64,000 nt of DNA from Candidatus Pseudothioglobus singularis PS1. Lineage in GTDB: Bacteria > Pseudomonadota > Gammaproteobacteria > PS1 > Pseudothioglobaceae. The notes under the pieces were generated by a model. The model had not been told where the DNA came from, searched no databases, and worked only from the letters and a program-made list of their open reading frames with translations. How positions within the stretch are numbered: position 1 is the first letter of the stretch; each line of letters begins with the position of its first letter. A program made the translations under genes and the position numbers. Below are positions 16,758 to 28,080 of this stretch, one piece after another. Location of the stretch: positions 1,116,001 through 1,180,000 of the forward strand of contig NZ_CP006911.1 of assembly GCF_001281385.1 (NCBI RefSeq). The letters run 5' to 3'.

Positions 16758-17204
16758 ATGCTTAAAGAGCTAATTGAATATATAAAAGAGTACGAGGGTG
16801 ACAATGATCTCGGTGACTATCTTGACACGCGTTATGTCAGACTGACTGATCAGCACTATGATCAAATTGCAAGCGCTATGTCAGATGGCGAACTAGAACT
16901 TAAAAAATCTTCAAGTTGCCCCGCTGAACGATTCTTTCTTCACTTTAATGAGACCATCTTATTCGTCAATAAGCAGACTCAGGATCCAAGCGCGACGTAT
17001 GATGTTGAGATGGTTGAAAATCAGGGAGAAGCGGATGATACTTCAGATCTATTATTTGCCTCTTTTTCGCTGAGTGATGACTACACCCCAACTCTTAAAA
17101 AGCGAGCTTCAAGTGGAAAAACACAGGACGAAAACCATCAACAACTTGTCATGCTCTCTGTGATACCAATATTAAAGGGTTTTATGGTTGCAATAACCGA
17201 CTAG
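16758..17204 (+). CDS. Hypothetical cytoplasmic protein
   Basis: I do not recognise this 148-residue protein. It is acidic, has no signal peptide or membrane span, and begins with an amphipathic helix (LKELIEYIKEYEGD). A middle strand (RFFLHFNETILFVNK) and a hydrophobic C-terminal strand (LVMLSVIPILKGFMV) suggest a small alpha/beta fold. GGAAG precedes the ATG. It lies 44 bp downstream of the PerM gene on the same strand, with a short CTTTGTT/AACAAAG repeat between them, and it converges with ihfA, whose stop is 2 bp away. Confidence 0.65.
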   Translation: MLKELIEYIKEYEGDNDLGDYLDTRYVRLTDQHYDQIASAMSDGELELKKSSSCPAERFFLHFNETILFVNKQTQDPSATYDVEMVENQGEADDTSDLLFASFSLSDDYTPTLKKRASSGKTQDENHQQLVMLSVIPILKGFMVAITD

Positions 17205-17206
17205 AG

Positions 17207-17497
17207 CTACTTCTTACCTTTTTGTGTGGCTAATTTAAGCTTTGGTCCGGCCTTAAAAGTAACCACTTTCCTGGCACTGATCATCACCTCTTCACCTGTC
17301 TTAGGGTTTCTGCCAGGTCGGGGCGTTTTATTGCGAACAACAAAATTGCCAAAACTAGATAGTTTTATTTCTTCGCCTGATTTAAGAGTTTCAATGATTT
17401 GATCGAAAAATTGATTGGTTAGGGCTAGCGCTTGTGTTTGAGTAAGCTCTGTTTTTTTGACGAGAGTATTAGCAATATCTTGTTTTGTAAGGGACAT
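17207..17497 (-). CDS. ihfA: Integration host factor subunit alpha
   Basis: This DNA-bending protein forms a heterodimer with IhfB and shapes nucleoid and promoter architecture. The 96 residues contain the HU/IHF signature GRNPKTGEEVMISARKVVTF with the intercalating Pro in the beta arm. The N terminus MSLTKQDIANTLVKK is typical of IhfA rather than HU. It starts 3 bp after the pheT stop, the same pheST-ihfA order as in E. coli. It is the last gene of the translation operon. Confidence 0.95.
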   Translation of the reverse strand: MSLTKQDIANTLVKKTELTQTQALALTNQFFDQIIETLKSGEEIKLSSFGNFVVRNKTPRPGRNPKTGEEVMISARKVVTFKAGPKLKLATQKGKK

Positions 17498-17500
17498 GTT

Positions 17501-19864
17501 TTATCTTAATTTAGCTGAAAAATTTGTTTCTAAATGAGCCACTATTTTACTAACTTTTTCAGCCAGTTGTTCATCAGTTAAGGTAACTTCTGTCGATTGA
17601 TAAGTTAAATTTAGAGCCACACTTTTACTGCCCTGTTCGATATGCTCCCCTTCATAGACATCGAACAAGTTAACATCCACCAGATCGGCTTGCTTTAAAG
17701 ATTGGATAGAACCAATAATCTCATCAGCACTGAGCTCTTTTGAGACTACAATCGCAATATCTCTTTGAGAGGCCTGAAAAGATGAGAAAGACGCATAAAT
17801 TGGCGTTTCACCTTGCTCAATCTCTGACTGAATAAGTTCGAAAAGAAAAGCCGTTGGCATCGATAGCTTCTTTTGAAGTTTCGGTGATAATGCGCCTACC
17901 CAACCGATCTGTTTTTTTCCATTCATTATTTTTGCGCTCTGACCCATCTGCAGTGCAGGATGCTCAGCAGCCTCAAAAGAATAGTCTTTTTTGCTCAGAG
18001 CTAATAACGCTTCAACATCTGACTTAATGTCAAAGAAATCAACCTCACGTTCGCTACTTCCCCATTGCGAGTTATAGCGATTACCTGAAATAATGCCGGC
18101 AATTTTTTGAACTTGATCCTCAACTGAAATGCCAGAGAAGCAAAGCCCTAGCTCGAAGAAGCGCGAGTTAAGGTGACCTCTTCTTATGTTTGATTTGGCA
18201 GATTGAATTAAACCTGACCATAGACTCGATCGCATTACTGCCATATCGTCTGAGATTGGATTTTGAAGCAAAATTTTCTTTGACTTAGGGTCAACCAAAT
18301 CATGCATCTCGTTTGAGATAAAGCTATAAGCGATGACCTCTTGATAGCCTCTATTAACCAGAGAACTTGATAGAACATGAGAGCTAACTTGGGCCTGCGA
18401 TGCATTTGATATATTGGCTTCAATTGAGAGCCTCTTAACAGGAATCTTGTCGTAGCCATAAAGCCGAGCGAGCTCCTCAATAATATCTGCAGGAATCCGA
18501 ATATCAAAACGAAAACTTGGCGGCGTGATTGTCCAAGAGTCATCATTGTTTGTCTTAAAATCTAACTCAAGAAACTGAAACTTAGATTCAATCCATGATG
18601 TCTCAAGTTCAAAACCTAGAACCTTTGAAATTTTTTCTTTTGAGATTTCGATGGGCTCAATTTGAGGTAGTGAATCTGAGTGAGTACACTCATTAATCTT
18701 GGATGCCTGTCCGCCGCAAATTTCGAGAACGAGCTCAGTTGCCCTCTCCATTGCTTGACTCGTAATGTTAAAGTCAACGCCTCTCTCAAACCTTAGAGAT
18801 GCCTCTGTATGAAGTCCATATGACCTTGCTACGCCTGAAATTGCAACTGGCTCAAAAAAGGCACTTTCTAATAAAATCTCAGTTGAATCTTCCAGAGTGG
18901 ATGATCCCATGCCGCCAATGACCCCAGCTATTGCTATGGCAGATTTCTCGTCAGCAATGACTAGAGTGTCCTCAGTAAGCTCAACGCTTTGTCCATTTAA
19001 AAGCTCAAGTGGCTCATTTTTTTTGGCAGATCTCACATTAATGTCACCATTAATTTTCGACAAATCAAAGGCATGCATCGGCTGACCGAGCTCTAAAAGA
19101 ACATAATTGGTTATATCAACAATCGGTGAATGGAGCTGCTGGGAGGCGCGTGATAATTTTTGAGCCATCCATTTTGGTGTTTGAGTAGTATTATCAACGC
19201 CGCTGATTACGCGCGTTAGATACCTTGGGCACTCTTTCGGGTTGCTGACTGTCGAGGTGAATGATATATTTCCTTTTTGAGACGCTTTATAATTAAGGGC
19301 TGGCATTGAAAGATCATAGTTAACGCAAACCTCTCTAGCAACACCAAGAACACTGAAACAGTCACCACGGTTTGGGGTAATATCAAGCTCGATGATTTGA
19401 TCATCAAGATCGAGAACTGATCGAACATTCTCACCAATCTGAGACTCTGAATCAAGCTCAATGATGCCGTCATGGCTATCTGACATACCCATCTCGGACT
19501 CTGAGCATAGCATCCCATTGGACTCAACCCCTCTCAGTTTGGCGCGTTTGATTTTAAGTTTACTCGGAAGAACTGAGCCAACTGTTGCAACGGCCACCTT
19601 TAAATCCTCTCTGACATTAGGTGCACCGCAAATAATTTGAAGATTTTCATCAGCGCCAACATCGACTTCACACAGACTTAATTTGTCTGCATTGGGATGT
19701 TTCCCGCAGCTTACAACGTGCCCTACAACTAGGCCTTCAAATGGAGGAGCCACTGGGGCAATCTGGTCAACCTCCAAACCGGCCATTGTTAATTTTTCAG
19801 AGAGCTCTATGTCGCTTACATCTGGACTGACCCATTCTCTTAACCATCTAGTTGAAATATTCAT
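17501..19864 (-). CDS. pheT: Phenylalanyl-tRNA synthetase beta subunit
   Basis: This is the large subunit of the alpha2-beta2 enzyme that charges tRNA-Phe. The 787 residues cover the usual modules: an N-terminal tRNA-binding EMAP-like domain (VVGHVVSCGKHPNADKLS), the B3/B4 editing domain (with PRYLTRVISG and QPMHAFDL), the B5 domain, a catalytic-like core (YSFISNEMHD), and the C-terminal ferredoxin-fold anticodon domain (SFQASQRDIAIVV). The length is standard. It lies 16 bp downstream of pheS. Confidence 0.97.
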   Translation of the reverse strand: MNISTRWLREWVSPDVSDIELSEKLTMAGLEVDQIAPVAPPFEGLVVGHVVSCGKHPNADKLSLCEVDVGADENLQIICGAPNVREDLKVAVATVGSVLPSKLKIKRAKLRGVESNGMLCSESEMGMSDSHDGIIELDSESQIGENVRSVLDLDDQIIELDITPNRGDCFSVLGVAREVCVNYDLSMPALNYKASQKGNISFTSTVSNPKECPRYLTRVISGVDNTTQTPKWMAQKLSRASQQLHSPIVDITNYVLLELGQPMHAFDLSKINGDINVRSAKKNEPLELLNGQSVELTEDTLVIADEKSAIAIAGVIGGMGSSTLEDSTEILLESAFFEPVAISGVARSYGLHTEASLRFERGVDFNITSQAMERATELVLEICGGQASKINECTHSDSLPQIEPIEISKEKISKVLGFELETSWIESKFQFLELDFKTNNDDSWTITPPSFRFDIRIPADIIEELARLYGYDKIPVKRLSIEANISNASQAQVSSHVLSSSLVNRGYQEVIAYSFISNEMHDLVDPKSKKILLQNPISDDMAVMRSSLWSGLIQSAKSNIRRGHLNSRFFELGLCFSGISVEDQVQKIAGIISGNRYNSQWGSSEREVDFFDIKSDVEALLALSKKDYSFEAAEHPALQMGQSAKIMNGKKQIGWVGALSPKLQKKLSMPTAFLFELIQSEIEQGETPIYASFSSFQASQRDIAIVVSKELSADEIIGSIQSLKQADLVDVNLFDVYEGEHIEQGSKSVALNLTYQSTEVTLTDEQLAEKVSKIVAHLETNFSAKLR

Positions 19865-19880
19865 GACTGATAACCTTGCA

Positions 19881-21315
<1,435 letters not shown>

Positions 21316-21327
21316 AGTAATACTCCT

Positions 21328-21525
21328 TTAACTGTACGGTAACATTCTTTTAACCATTGGTACATCGACCTTCTCAATGGTGTCAGGTGAACGCAGCGAG
21401 CGTTTTCTTGAAGTACTCTTCTTGGTCAAAATATGCCTCAAGTGCGAGTGTTTACTTTTGTAACCGCCACTGGCGGTCTTTTTGAAACGCTTTGCAGCGC
21501 CTCTATTGGTCTTTAACTTCGGCAT
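21328..21525 (-). CDS. rpmI: 50S ribosomal protein L35
   Basis: The 65-residue basic protein begins [17 protein letters not shown], the canonical L35 N terminus. Two adjacent ATGs exist. The second, at 21525, is chosen because its distance from AAGGAG is 6 nt rather than 3 and because homologues start MPK. The 5' end lies inside the 3' end of infC (stop at 21503), so the ribosome binding site is within infC coding sequence. Translational coupling to infC is therefore likely. Confidence 0.95.
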   Translation of the reverse strand: MPKLKTNRGAAKRFKKTASGGYKSKHSHLRHILTKKSTSRKRSLRSPDTIEKVDVPMVKRMLPYS

Positions 21526-22102
21526 CATTTACTCCTTGACCCTCTTCGGGTTCAACTTTTCGGGCTTGCACCTTACTTTTCTTAGATTTGGGTGCTAGCA
21601 TCATGCCAAGCTGGCGACCCTCCATTTTTGCCTTCTGTTCAACAGTGGCAAATTCTTCTGTTTCACTTTCAATTCTATCCAGCATCTCCATCCCTAACTC
21701 GCGATGCTGAACTTCTCGACCACGAAACCAAATAACTACTTTGACTTTGTCGCCATTTTCAATAAATTTAACCAAGTTTCTAAACTTGATTTGATAATCT
21801 GCTTCCTCAGTTCCAGGACGATATTTAATCATCTTGACGTGAGTTTTTTTCTGTTTCTTCTTAGCGTCGCTCTTTTGCTTCTTTAATTCATACTGAAACT
21901 TTCCAAAGTCCATCACGCGGCATACTGGCGGATCTGCATTTGGAGAAACTTCTACTAAGTCTAAACCTGCGTTTACTGCTAATTCAAGAGCTTCATCATT
22001 ACTAAGGACTCCTAATTGCTCTCCCTTGTCATCGATGACTCTGACTTTTGGTGAGCTGATTAATTGATTAATCCTTGTAGTTACCTTATTTGGTCTTTTA
22101 AT
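21503..22102 (-). CDS. infC: Translation initiation factor IF-3, ATT start codon
   Basis: IF-3 keeps 30S free of 50S and checks start codons. The frame extends upstream of the first ATG (21916) without a stop to 22102. The upstream part encodes the missing N-terminal domain ([21 protein letters not shown] and [13 protein letters not shown]). The start is ATT at 22102 with AGGAG 5 nt upstream, as in E. coli, where the rare AUU allows IF-3 to repress itself. The product is 199 residues, longer than usual because of a charged C-terminal tail ([18 protein letters not shown]). The start is 2 bp beyond the thrS stop, and the 3' end overlaps rpmI by 23 bp. Confidence 0.95.
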   Translation of the reverse strand: MKRPNKVTTRINQLISSPKVRVIDDKGEQLGVLSNDEALELAVNAGLDLVEVSPNADPPVCRVMDFGKFQYELKKQKSDAKKKQKKTHVKMIKYRPGTEEADYQIKFRNLVKFIENGDKVKVVIWFRGREVQHRELGMEMLDRIESETEEFATVEQKAKMEGRQLGMMLAPKSKKSKVQARKVEPEEGQGVNDAEVKDQ

Positions 22103-22104
22103 AA

Positions 22105-24027
22105 TTACTCCTGATTTATTAATTCTGTCAAGGCCTCTAGAGACATTGAACCCAAGTCCTCTCCGCCCCTTCGACGAACAGATACTTGGTTATTTTCTTG
22201 CTCCCGATCACCAACCACTAAAATGTATGGGTAGCGTTGCATCGAGTGCTCGCGTATTTTAAAGCCTATCTTCTCATTTCGCAAGTCCGAAATGACTCTA
22301 AGTCCTTGTTTTTTTAGATTGATCTCGACATTCTTGCTATATTCCTCTTGTTTTTGAGAAATATTGAGAATAACTGCCTGAATTGGAGCAAGCCATGATG
22401 GAAAAGCTCCCTCATAGTGCTCAATTAAAATTCCAGTAAATCTCTCGATTGATCCAACAATAACCCTGTGAAGCATGACGGGTGTCTGCTTAGAGCCATC
22501 CTCAGCTATGTACTGCGCATCAAGGCGCTCAGGCATTGAAAAGTCTGCCTGAATCGTTCCACACTGCCATTCACGTTCAAGACAGTCTTTCAAAACAAAC
22601 TCAACTTTTGGCCCATAAAAAGCGCCTTCGCCCTCTTGAAGCTCCCATTCAATTCCTTTTGCATCAAGCGCTTCTGATAGTGAGGCTTCTGCTTGATCCC
22701 AGACCTCGTCTGAGCCGACACGCTTTTCAGGCCTTGTAGACAACTTAATGTCTATATTTTCAAAGCCAAAGTGTTTATAGACCTTAAACGTTAGATCAAT
22801 AAATTCTGAAACCTCAGATTGAATTTGGTCTATGGTACAAAAAATATGCGCATCATCCTGTACAAAATTACGAACGCGCATGATTCCGTGAAGCGTTCCT
22901 GAAGGTTCATTACGGTGGCATGAGCCGAACTCACCGAGCCTAAGCGGCAAATCACGATAAGATTTGAGCCCTTGCTTATAAATCTGAACGTGCCCAGGAC
23001 AGTTCATTGGCTTCACTGCATAATCTCGGTTCTCAGAGTGTGTTGTAAACATAGCATCACCAAACTTATCCCAGTGGCCTGATTTCTCCCACATGGATCT
23101 GTCCATAATTTCTGGGGTATGAACCTCTTGATAGCCATTATCTTTAAAGACCTGACTCATATACTGAACAATGATCTGGTAAAGCGTCCAGCCCTTTGGA
23201 TGCCAAAAAACCATCCCTGGGGCCTCTTCTTGGGTGTGGAATAAGTTTTGCGTTTTACCAATTTTTCTGTGGTCCCTTTTTTCAGCTTCTTCAAGTCTAT
23301 GAAGGTGCGCTGCAAGATCCTCTTTATTCTCCCAGGCGGTGCCGTAGACTCTTTGGAGCATCTCATTATTTGAGTCACCTCGCCAATAGGCACCAGCAAG
23401 CTTCATGAGCTTGAAGGCCTTTAACTTACTTGTTGATGGAACATGTGGGCCTCTACACAGATCAACGAAATCTCCTTGCTTATAAAGAGAGAGAGTCTCA
23501 TCCGTTGGAATAGACTCAATAATTTCAGCTTTGTAATGCTCACCCAACGATTTAAAGAATTTGACCGCATCATCCCTGCTCATCTCCATTCTCTCTATTG
23601 GCAAGTTTTGCTTCACAATGGCGGTCATCTTTTTTTCGATCTTCGCTAAATCTTGCTCAGAAAAACCATCCTTGTAAGCAAAGTCATAATAAAAGCCGTT
23701 ATCAATCACGGGACCAATTGTAACTTGCGCTTTAGGATAAAGCTGCTGAGTAGCCTGTGCCAAAAGGTGGGCAGTTGAATGACGAATCACTTCAAGTGCT
23801 TTGTCGTCCTTATTGGTAATAATTGCAAGATCACTATCATTTTCAATCATGAAAGAAGTATCAACCAGCTGGCCATTAATCTCTCCAGCTATAGCAGCTT
23901 TAGCAAGGCCAGAGCCTATAGATGAAGCAACTTCTGCAACAGTCAGAGACTGATCAAAAGATTTAACTGAGCCATCAGGTAGTGTTACATTAGGCATAAC
24001 TTCATGATTAAAATAAAAAAAACTCAT
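22105..24027 (-). CDS. thrS: Threonyl-tRNA synthetase
   Basis: This class II synthetase has 640 residues: a TGS domain ([19 protein letters not shown]), the N2 editing domain with [10 protein letters not shown] and YYDFAY, the catalytic core (motif 2 [22 protein letters not shown]; zinc ligands in MNCPGH), and an anticodon-binding domain. The start at 24027 is favoured by AAGG 4 nt upstream and adds ten residues to the usual MPNVTLPDG start at 23997, which lacks a site. It is the first gene of the operon that continues through ihfA. A hairpin abuts its ribosome binding site. Confidence 0.97.
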   Translation of the reverse strand: MSFFYFNHEVMPNVTLPDGSVKSFDQSLTVAEVASSIGSGLAKAAIAGEINGQLVDTSFMIENDSDLAIITNKDDKALEVIRHSTAHLLAQATQQLYPKAQVTIGPVIDNGFYYDFAYKDGFSEQDLAKIEKKMTAIVKQNLPIERMEMSRDDAVKFFKSLGEHYKAEIIESIPTDETLSLYKQGDFVDLCRGPHVPSTSKLKAFKLMKLAGAYWRGDSNNEMLQRVYGTAWENKEDLAAHLHRLEEAEKRDHRKIGKTQNLFHTQEEAPGMVFWHPKGWTLYQIIVQYMSQVFKDNGYQEVHTPEIMDRSMWEKSGHWDKFGDAMFTTHSENRDYAVKPMNCPGHVQIYKQGLKSYRDLPLRLGEFGSCHRNEPSGTLHGIMRVRNFVQDDAHIFCTIDQIQSEVSEFIDLTFKVYKHFGFENIDIKLSTRPEKRVGSDEVWDQAEASLSEALDAKGIEWELQEGEGAFYGPKVEFVLKDCLEREWQCGTIQADFSMPERLDAQYIAEDGSKQTPVMLHRVIVGSIERFTGILIEHYEGAFPSWLAPIQAVILNISQKQEEYSKNVEINLKKQGLRVISDLRNEKIGFKIREHSMQRYPYILVVGDREQENNQVSVRRRGGEDLGSMSLEALTELINQE

Positions 24028-24033
24028 TTTACC

Positions 24034-24058
24034 TTGATAGAGTCCATCTCTTTATCAA
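24034..24058 (-). promoter_or_regulatory. Hairpin overlapping the thrS ribosome binding site
   Basis: On the minus strand TTGATA-AA-GAG pairs with CTC-TATCAA across a 5-nt loop. The 3' end of the stem supplies the first two bases of the AAGG in front of ATG 24027. In E. coli, ThrS represses its own mRNA through a leader hairpin. This one is shorter, has no obvious Thr-anticodon loop, and is only a candidate. Confidence 0.35.
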
Positions 24059-24112
24059 AATTAAGACTTTAAATATCTTTTAAATGGCACTTTAAAGGTA
24101 TATTAGGCCGCT

Positions 24113-25285
24113 ATGAAAATCAATCGCCAATCACCAGAATTTTTAATCCTCTTAATGACAATTGGCTCAGCAATTAGCTGGGCTGTATGGCTTAACCTGC
24201 TTAATAATTTTGCTATCGAAGAGATTGACTTTACGGGCGCTGAAATGGGGATACTCCAAAGTGTTCGTGAAATTCCAGGCTTCTTAGCGTTCACTGTGAT
24301 CTTTGTTTTGGCTTTTATTAGAGAACAGAAACTGGCCTACATCTCATTGGCACTTCTTGGAATAGGAATTGCCATTACAGGGTTTGTCGAGACTAATATG
24401 AACTTTTATCTAGCAACTATCATTATGTCGACAGGTTTTCATTATTTTGAAACCATTAATGGCTCGCTAACTCTACAGTGGATTGAAAAAGATAAAACCG
24501 CTGAATTCTTAGGGCGAGTTATTGCAACTCGTTCTGCCGCCTCTATTGTTTCATTCAGTTTTGTATGGCTTTTATATGAACAATTTCATTTTAGCTATTT
24601 GTGGCTATATTTACTGGGTGGTGGAATATCAGTGATGATCGTTCTTTACTGCTGGCAAAACTTTCCCTTATTCCCTGAAAAGGTCTCTCAAACTAAAAAA
24701 ATTATTCTTAGAAAGCGCTACTGGCTCTACTATGCACTTCAGTTTATGAGTGGTGCAAGAAGGCAAATCTTTGTCGTTTTTGCAGGATTTTTGATGGTTG
24801 AAAAGTTCAATTTTAGTGTCGCTGAAATCTCACTTTTACTTCTTGCAAATGCGGCAATTAATGTCTTTTTTGCACCGAAAATTGGTAGGCTTATTCAAAG
24901 GTTTGGAGAGCGCAAATCTCTAATATTTGAGTACGTTGGGCTCGCCTTTATTTTTATTGGTTACGCCTTTGTTGAGAGTGGTTACTTTGCAGTCTTTCTG
25001 TATATTGCGGATCACCTCTTTTTCTCGATTGCTATTGCCCTTAAAACCTATTTTCAAAAGATTGCTGACCCTGCTGATATTGCTTCAAGTGCCGGCGTCT
25101 CCTTTACAATCAATCATATTGCTGCAGTCTTTATTCCTGTCGTGTTTGGTCTGATATGGCTTTATTCACCCTCACTTGTTTTCTTAGCAGGCGCAGGTAT
25201 GGCCTGTATCTCACTGCTTCTTGCATTTAATATGCCGTCAGAACCCTCTTCTGGAAATGAGGTTTTATTAGGAAAATTTTCTTAA
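24113..25285 (+). CDS. Major facilitator superfamily transporter
   Basis: The 390-residue protein has about 11-12 hydrophobic segments arranged as two halves around a short basic loop (KKIILRKRYW, near residue 200). The pattern GRLIQRFGERKSLIFEYVGLAF resembles MFS motif A after helix 8. The N-terminal half has KTAEFLGRVIATRSAASI in the usual loop position. The substrate is unknown. It is divergent from thrS, and no strong ribosome binding site precedes the ATG. An AT-rich stretch with AACTTAAGTT and T8 follows and may be a weak terminator. Confidence 0.85.
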   Translation: MKINRQSPEFLILLMTIGSAISWAVWLNLLNNFAIEEIDFTGAEMGILQSVREIPGFLAFTVIFVLAFIREQKLAYISLALLGIGIAITGFVETNMNFYLATIIMSTGFHYFETINGSLTLQWIEKDKTAEFLGRVIATRSAASIVSFSFVWLLYEQFHFSYLWLYLLGGGISVMIVLYCWQNFPLFPEKVSQTKKIILRKRYWLYYALQFMSGARRQIFVVFAGFLMVEKFNFSVAEISLLLLANAAINVFFAPKIGRLIQRFGERKSLIFEYVGLAFIFIGYAFVESGYFAVFLYIADHLFFSIAIALKTYFQKIADPADIASSAGVSFTINHIAAVFIPVVFGLIWLYSPSLVFLAGAGMACISLLLAFNMPSEPSSGNEVLLGKFS

Positions 25286-25384
25286 GTCAGCTTCTAATAA
25301 AACTTAAGTTAATTTTTTTTAAAAAAATATAATCTAGTTCAAACTGATATACTTTATTCATTATGATTTATTTTGAATTATTTT

Positions 25385-26872
25385 ATGAATGAGCAGTTCA
25401 GAATTGCACAAAAATTAGGTCTCATGTTTCGTCCAGAAAATCCATTACCTGAAGACATAAAATCATGGGCAATAAAACAACTCAACGCAAAATCACCTGC
25501 ATTAGGAGTCAACAACACTCAAGCAAAAAAAATTCAGGAATGGCCAGATCAGCTTCAACCCGACCTGCTCACCCGAGATAACCTCTACAGCGAATACAAA
25601 TATAACAGACAGAGAGAAGAAATGGATCTGGCGGGCTACTCCTCAGAAGCCGCCAAGCAGGATAACGAAAAAAAACACTTGTTACTTAAGACAGACCAAT
25701 TGAAATTTTCACACAGAAATGTTTTTGGTAACGATCAAGTCAAACTCCGATTCTCTTCCTTTTGGACAAATCACTTTACTACCGGAAATATTTGGGACAA
25801 CCAAAACCATATTGGTCACATGATGGAGGAGGCAATCCTTGCAAACCTAAATAACAACTTCTCCGAAATGTTATACAAAGTGACAACACACCCATCAATG
25901 CTGGTTTATTTGGATAATTGCTGGAGCTGCGGAGAGAGATCTCAAACTGCGATATGGGCTAAACAAAACGGCGAGCAAGCTGGGCTAAATGATAACCTTG
26001 GTAGAGAGCTACTCGAGCTCCACACTGTATCGCCATCTGCAAAATATACTGAGTCTGACATTAGAGGAGCTGCCAATACTTTGGCCGGCTGGGGCATATG
26101 GCCAGGAAGAATATCAGATCAATCAGAGTTGTTGTCGATTCCACAGAGACACCAAAAACTGTTAAAGATGGGAGGAACAATCAATTCCTGGGACTTCTTC
26201 AAACAGGATCATGCAGAACCTGGCAATAAAAAAGTTTTAGGCAAGGTGGTACCTGCTGGTAAAGGTGGTCTCAGACAGCTTACTGATTTTCTTGCTGCGC
26301 ACGAACACACCGTCAAGCATATCTCTTTTAAATTGGCTCAGCACTTTGTGAGCGATAACCCAAGCAAAGCTGATACTGACTTTATAGCTAATGCCTGGAG
26401 AAAAAGTAACGGTAGTCTGGATGAAATTCATTCTGCTGTGATTGAACGTGCTATTCAGTCAAAAGAGCCTAAATTTCAATGGCCAATGACTTGGTTATTC
26501 CAAGTTGTAAGGCTTAGCGATGCAAGATTTTTCAAGGGTTGGGCTCAATTAAATAGGTACGATAATTACATAATGGAATCTCGTGAGATTTTTGAGGAGC
26601 TTGGTCAGGGTTTTTGGCATGAAAGGCAGCCTGACGGTTACTCGAGTGACAAGAAAGAGTGGCTGTCTGGTGAAATGTTTGAGCGGCGCATTCGATTTGC
26701 TGATGCCATTTATACTGCTGGAAGGCCAAAATTTAAGTCGGACGATATCATGAATAGAATCAATGCAAATGATACAACTCGAAACCTTGTAGCTAGTGTT
26801 GGTATGAGTGAAAAAACAAAATTCATTGCGTTGATGTGTAGTCCTGAAATAATGGGGTTGGAGAATGCCTAA
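25385..26872 (+). CDS. DUF1800 family protein
   Basis: The 495-residue protein contains the family core: FWTNHFTTG, then ILANLNNNFSEMLYKVTTHPSMLVYLDN, and the characteristic NLGRELLELHT followed by YTESDIRGAANTLAGW. The function of the family is not established. It is nearly always encoded with a DUF1501 protein, as here, where its stop overlaps the next start by 8 bp. No signal peptide is seen from ATG 25385 (TTG at 25373 adds four residues). If it is periplasmic it may be carried out with its Tat-dependent partner. CWSCGE near residue 180 is a possible disulfide or metal site. Confidence 0.9.
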   Translation: MNEQFRIAQKLGLMFRPENPLPEDIKSWAIKQLNAKSPALGVNNTQAKKIQEWPDQLQPDLLTRDNLYSEYKYNRQREEMDLAGYSSEAAKQDNEKKHLLLKTDQLKFSHRNVFGNDQVKLRFSSFWTNHFTTGNIWDNQNHIGHMMEEAILANLNNNFSEMLYKVTTHPSMLVYLDNCWSCGERSQTAIWAKQNGEQAGLNDNLGRELLELHTVSPSAKYTESDIRGAANTLAGWGIWPGRISDQSELLSIPQRHQKLLKMGGTINSWDFFKQDHAEPGNKKVLGKVVPAGKGGLRQLTDFLAAHEHTVKHISFKLAQHFVSDNPSKADTDFIANAWRKSNGSLDEIHSAVIERAIQSKEPKFQWPMTWLFQVVRLSDARFFKGWAQLNRYDNYIMESREIFEELGQGFWHERQPDGYSSDKKEWLSGEMFERRIRFADAIYTAGRPKFKSDDIMNRINANDTTRNLVASVGMSEKTKFIALMCSPEIMGLENA

Positions 26873-28016
26873 ATTAAATTTAACGAGAAGACAGTTCTTA
26901 AAGACATCAGGGGCCTCATTATTTCTTGCAGGCCTTCCTCTTCCCGGCTTCACAAAAGATAAACCTCCAGGAACGATTTCAGTCATTATGCTTGAAGGTG
27001 GAATGGATGGCTTAGCCGCTGTGCCGCCCATAGGTGACCCTGATCTTTCTAGAATGAGAAAGGGATTGGTTCCTGACAACTATCTAAAACTCAACTCTCT
27101 ATTTGCGTTGCACCCATCCTTTCAATACTTTGGTGGACTGATGGCTAAAAATAATGCCTCAATTGTTCATGCAACAAACTTTCCATATACTTTAAGATCG
27201 CACTTTGAAGGCCAAAACTTAATGCAAGGTGGTGGATTAAGTCCATTTTCGGAGTCTACTGGTTGGCTCGGAAGAGCGCTTGATCTAGCAATGCTACCTG
27301 GAAGATCACTCTCACTGGATATGCCATTACTGTTAAGGGGTACTGATAAAAACGATAACTTCTACCCAGCCAGTGTCCGAAGCTCCAGCAAGCTATCAAC
27401 CCAACTTATTGATATGATTTCTATGGCTCACTCCAAGGAAGGCGCTTCAGTTTTCAACAAGGTCAGTCAAAAAAGTACTCAGAAGGACTCCATCGTTCCA
27501 AGAGACCCGGCCAGTTTAGCCAAATATGCCGGTAAGGCAATGTCTCAAGAAGGTGGTCCTCTGTCCTCCGTTATTAAAGTCACTCAGTTTGATACGCATG
27601 CTAGTCAGGGAGCCAATGAAAATGGCTACCATGGCAGGCAAATGACTTTGATTGATGACATTATTGCAGGATACAGAGAGGGGCTTGGTGATGCCTGGGA
27701 CAGAAGCATTATCTTAACCTTAACTGAGTTTGGAAGAACAGTCAAAATTAATGGGACCTGGGGGACAGATCATGGTTATGGCTCTGCGGGACTTTTGGCG
27801 GGAGGTTCAATTACTAAAAGTAGAGTTATTTCTGAATGGCCTGGACTTGCTGAGCGTGACCTATTTCAAAAAAGGGATGTAATGTCAACCATTGACTATC
27901 GCTCTGTATGTGCTGCCTGTATCGAGAATGCCCTCGGGCTTGATCACGATTTGATTGCGGATAAGGTCTTCTTTACCCCTAAATTACCTCGAGTCTACGA
28001 CTATATTTTTTCATAA
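26865..28016 (+). CDS. DUF1501 family Tat-exported protein
   Basis: The 383-residue protein starts with a twin-arginine signal (TRRQFLKTSG, then a hydrophobic stretch, LAGLPLPGF). It then has a sulfatase/alkaline-phosphatase-like fold, with the family segments VIMLEGGMDGL, FDTHASQGAN, and LTEFGRTVKINGTWGTDHGYG, in which His and Asp could bind metal. The enzymatic role of DUF1501 is unproven. It overlaps the DUF1800 gene by 8 bp (ATGCCTAA), which indicates translational coupling. Confidence 0.92.
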   Translation: MPKLNLTRRQFLKTSGASLFLAGLPLPGFTKDKPPGTISVIMLEGGMDGLAAVPPIGDPDLSRMRKGLVPDNYLKLNSLFALHPSFQYFGGLMAKNNASIVHATNFPYTLRSHFEGQNLMQGGGLSPFSESTGWLGRALDLAMLPGRSLSLDMPLLLRGTDKNDNFYPASVRSSSKLSTQLIDMISMAHSKEGASVFNKVSQKSTQKDSIVPRDPASLAKYAGKAMSQEGGPLSSVIKVTQFDTHASQGANENGYHGRQMTLIDDIIAGYREGLGDAWDRSIILTLTEFGRTVKINGTWGTDHGYGSAGLLAGGSITKSRVISEWPGLAERDLFQKRDVMSTIDYRSVCAACIENALGLDHDLIADKVFFTPKLPRVYDYIFS

Positions 28017-28080
28017 AAACTCAACTCACACCTTGGAGTGGTATTAATTTGCTAAAAAGCAAAGGAGATTCAAAAATTAT

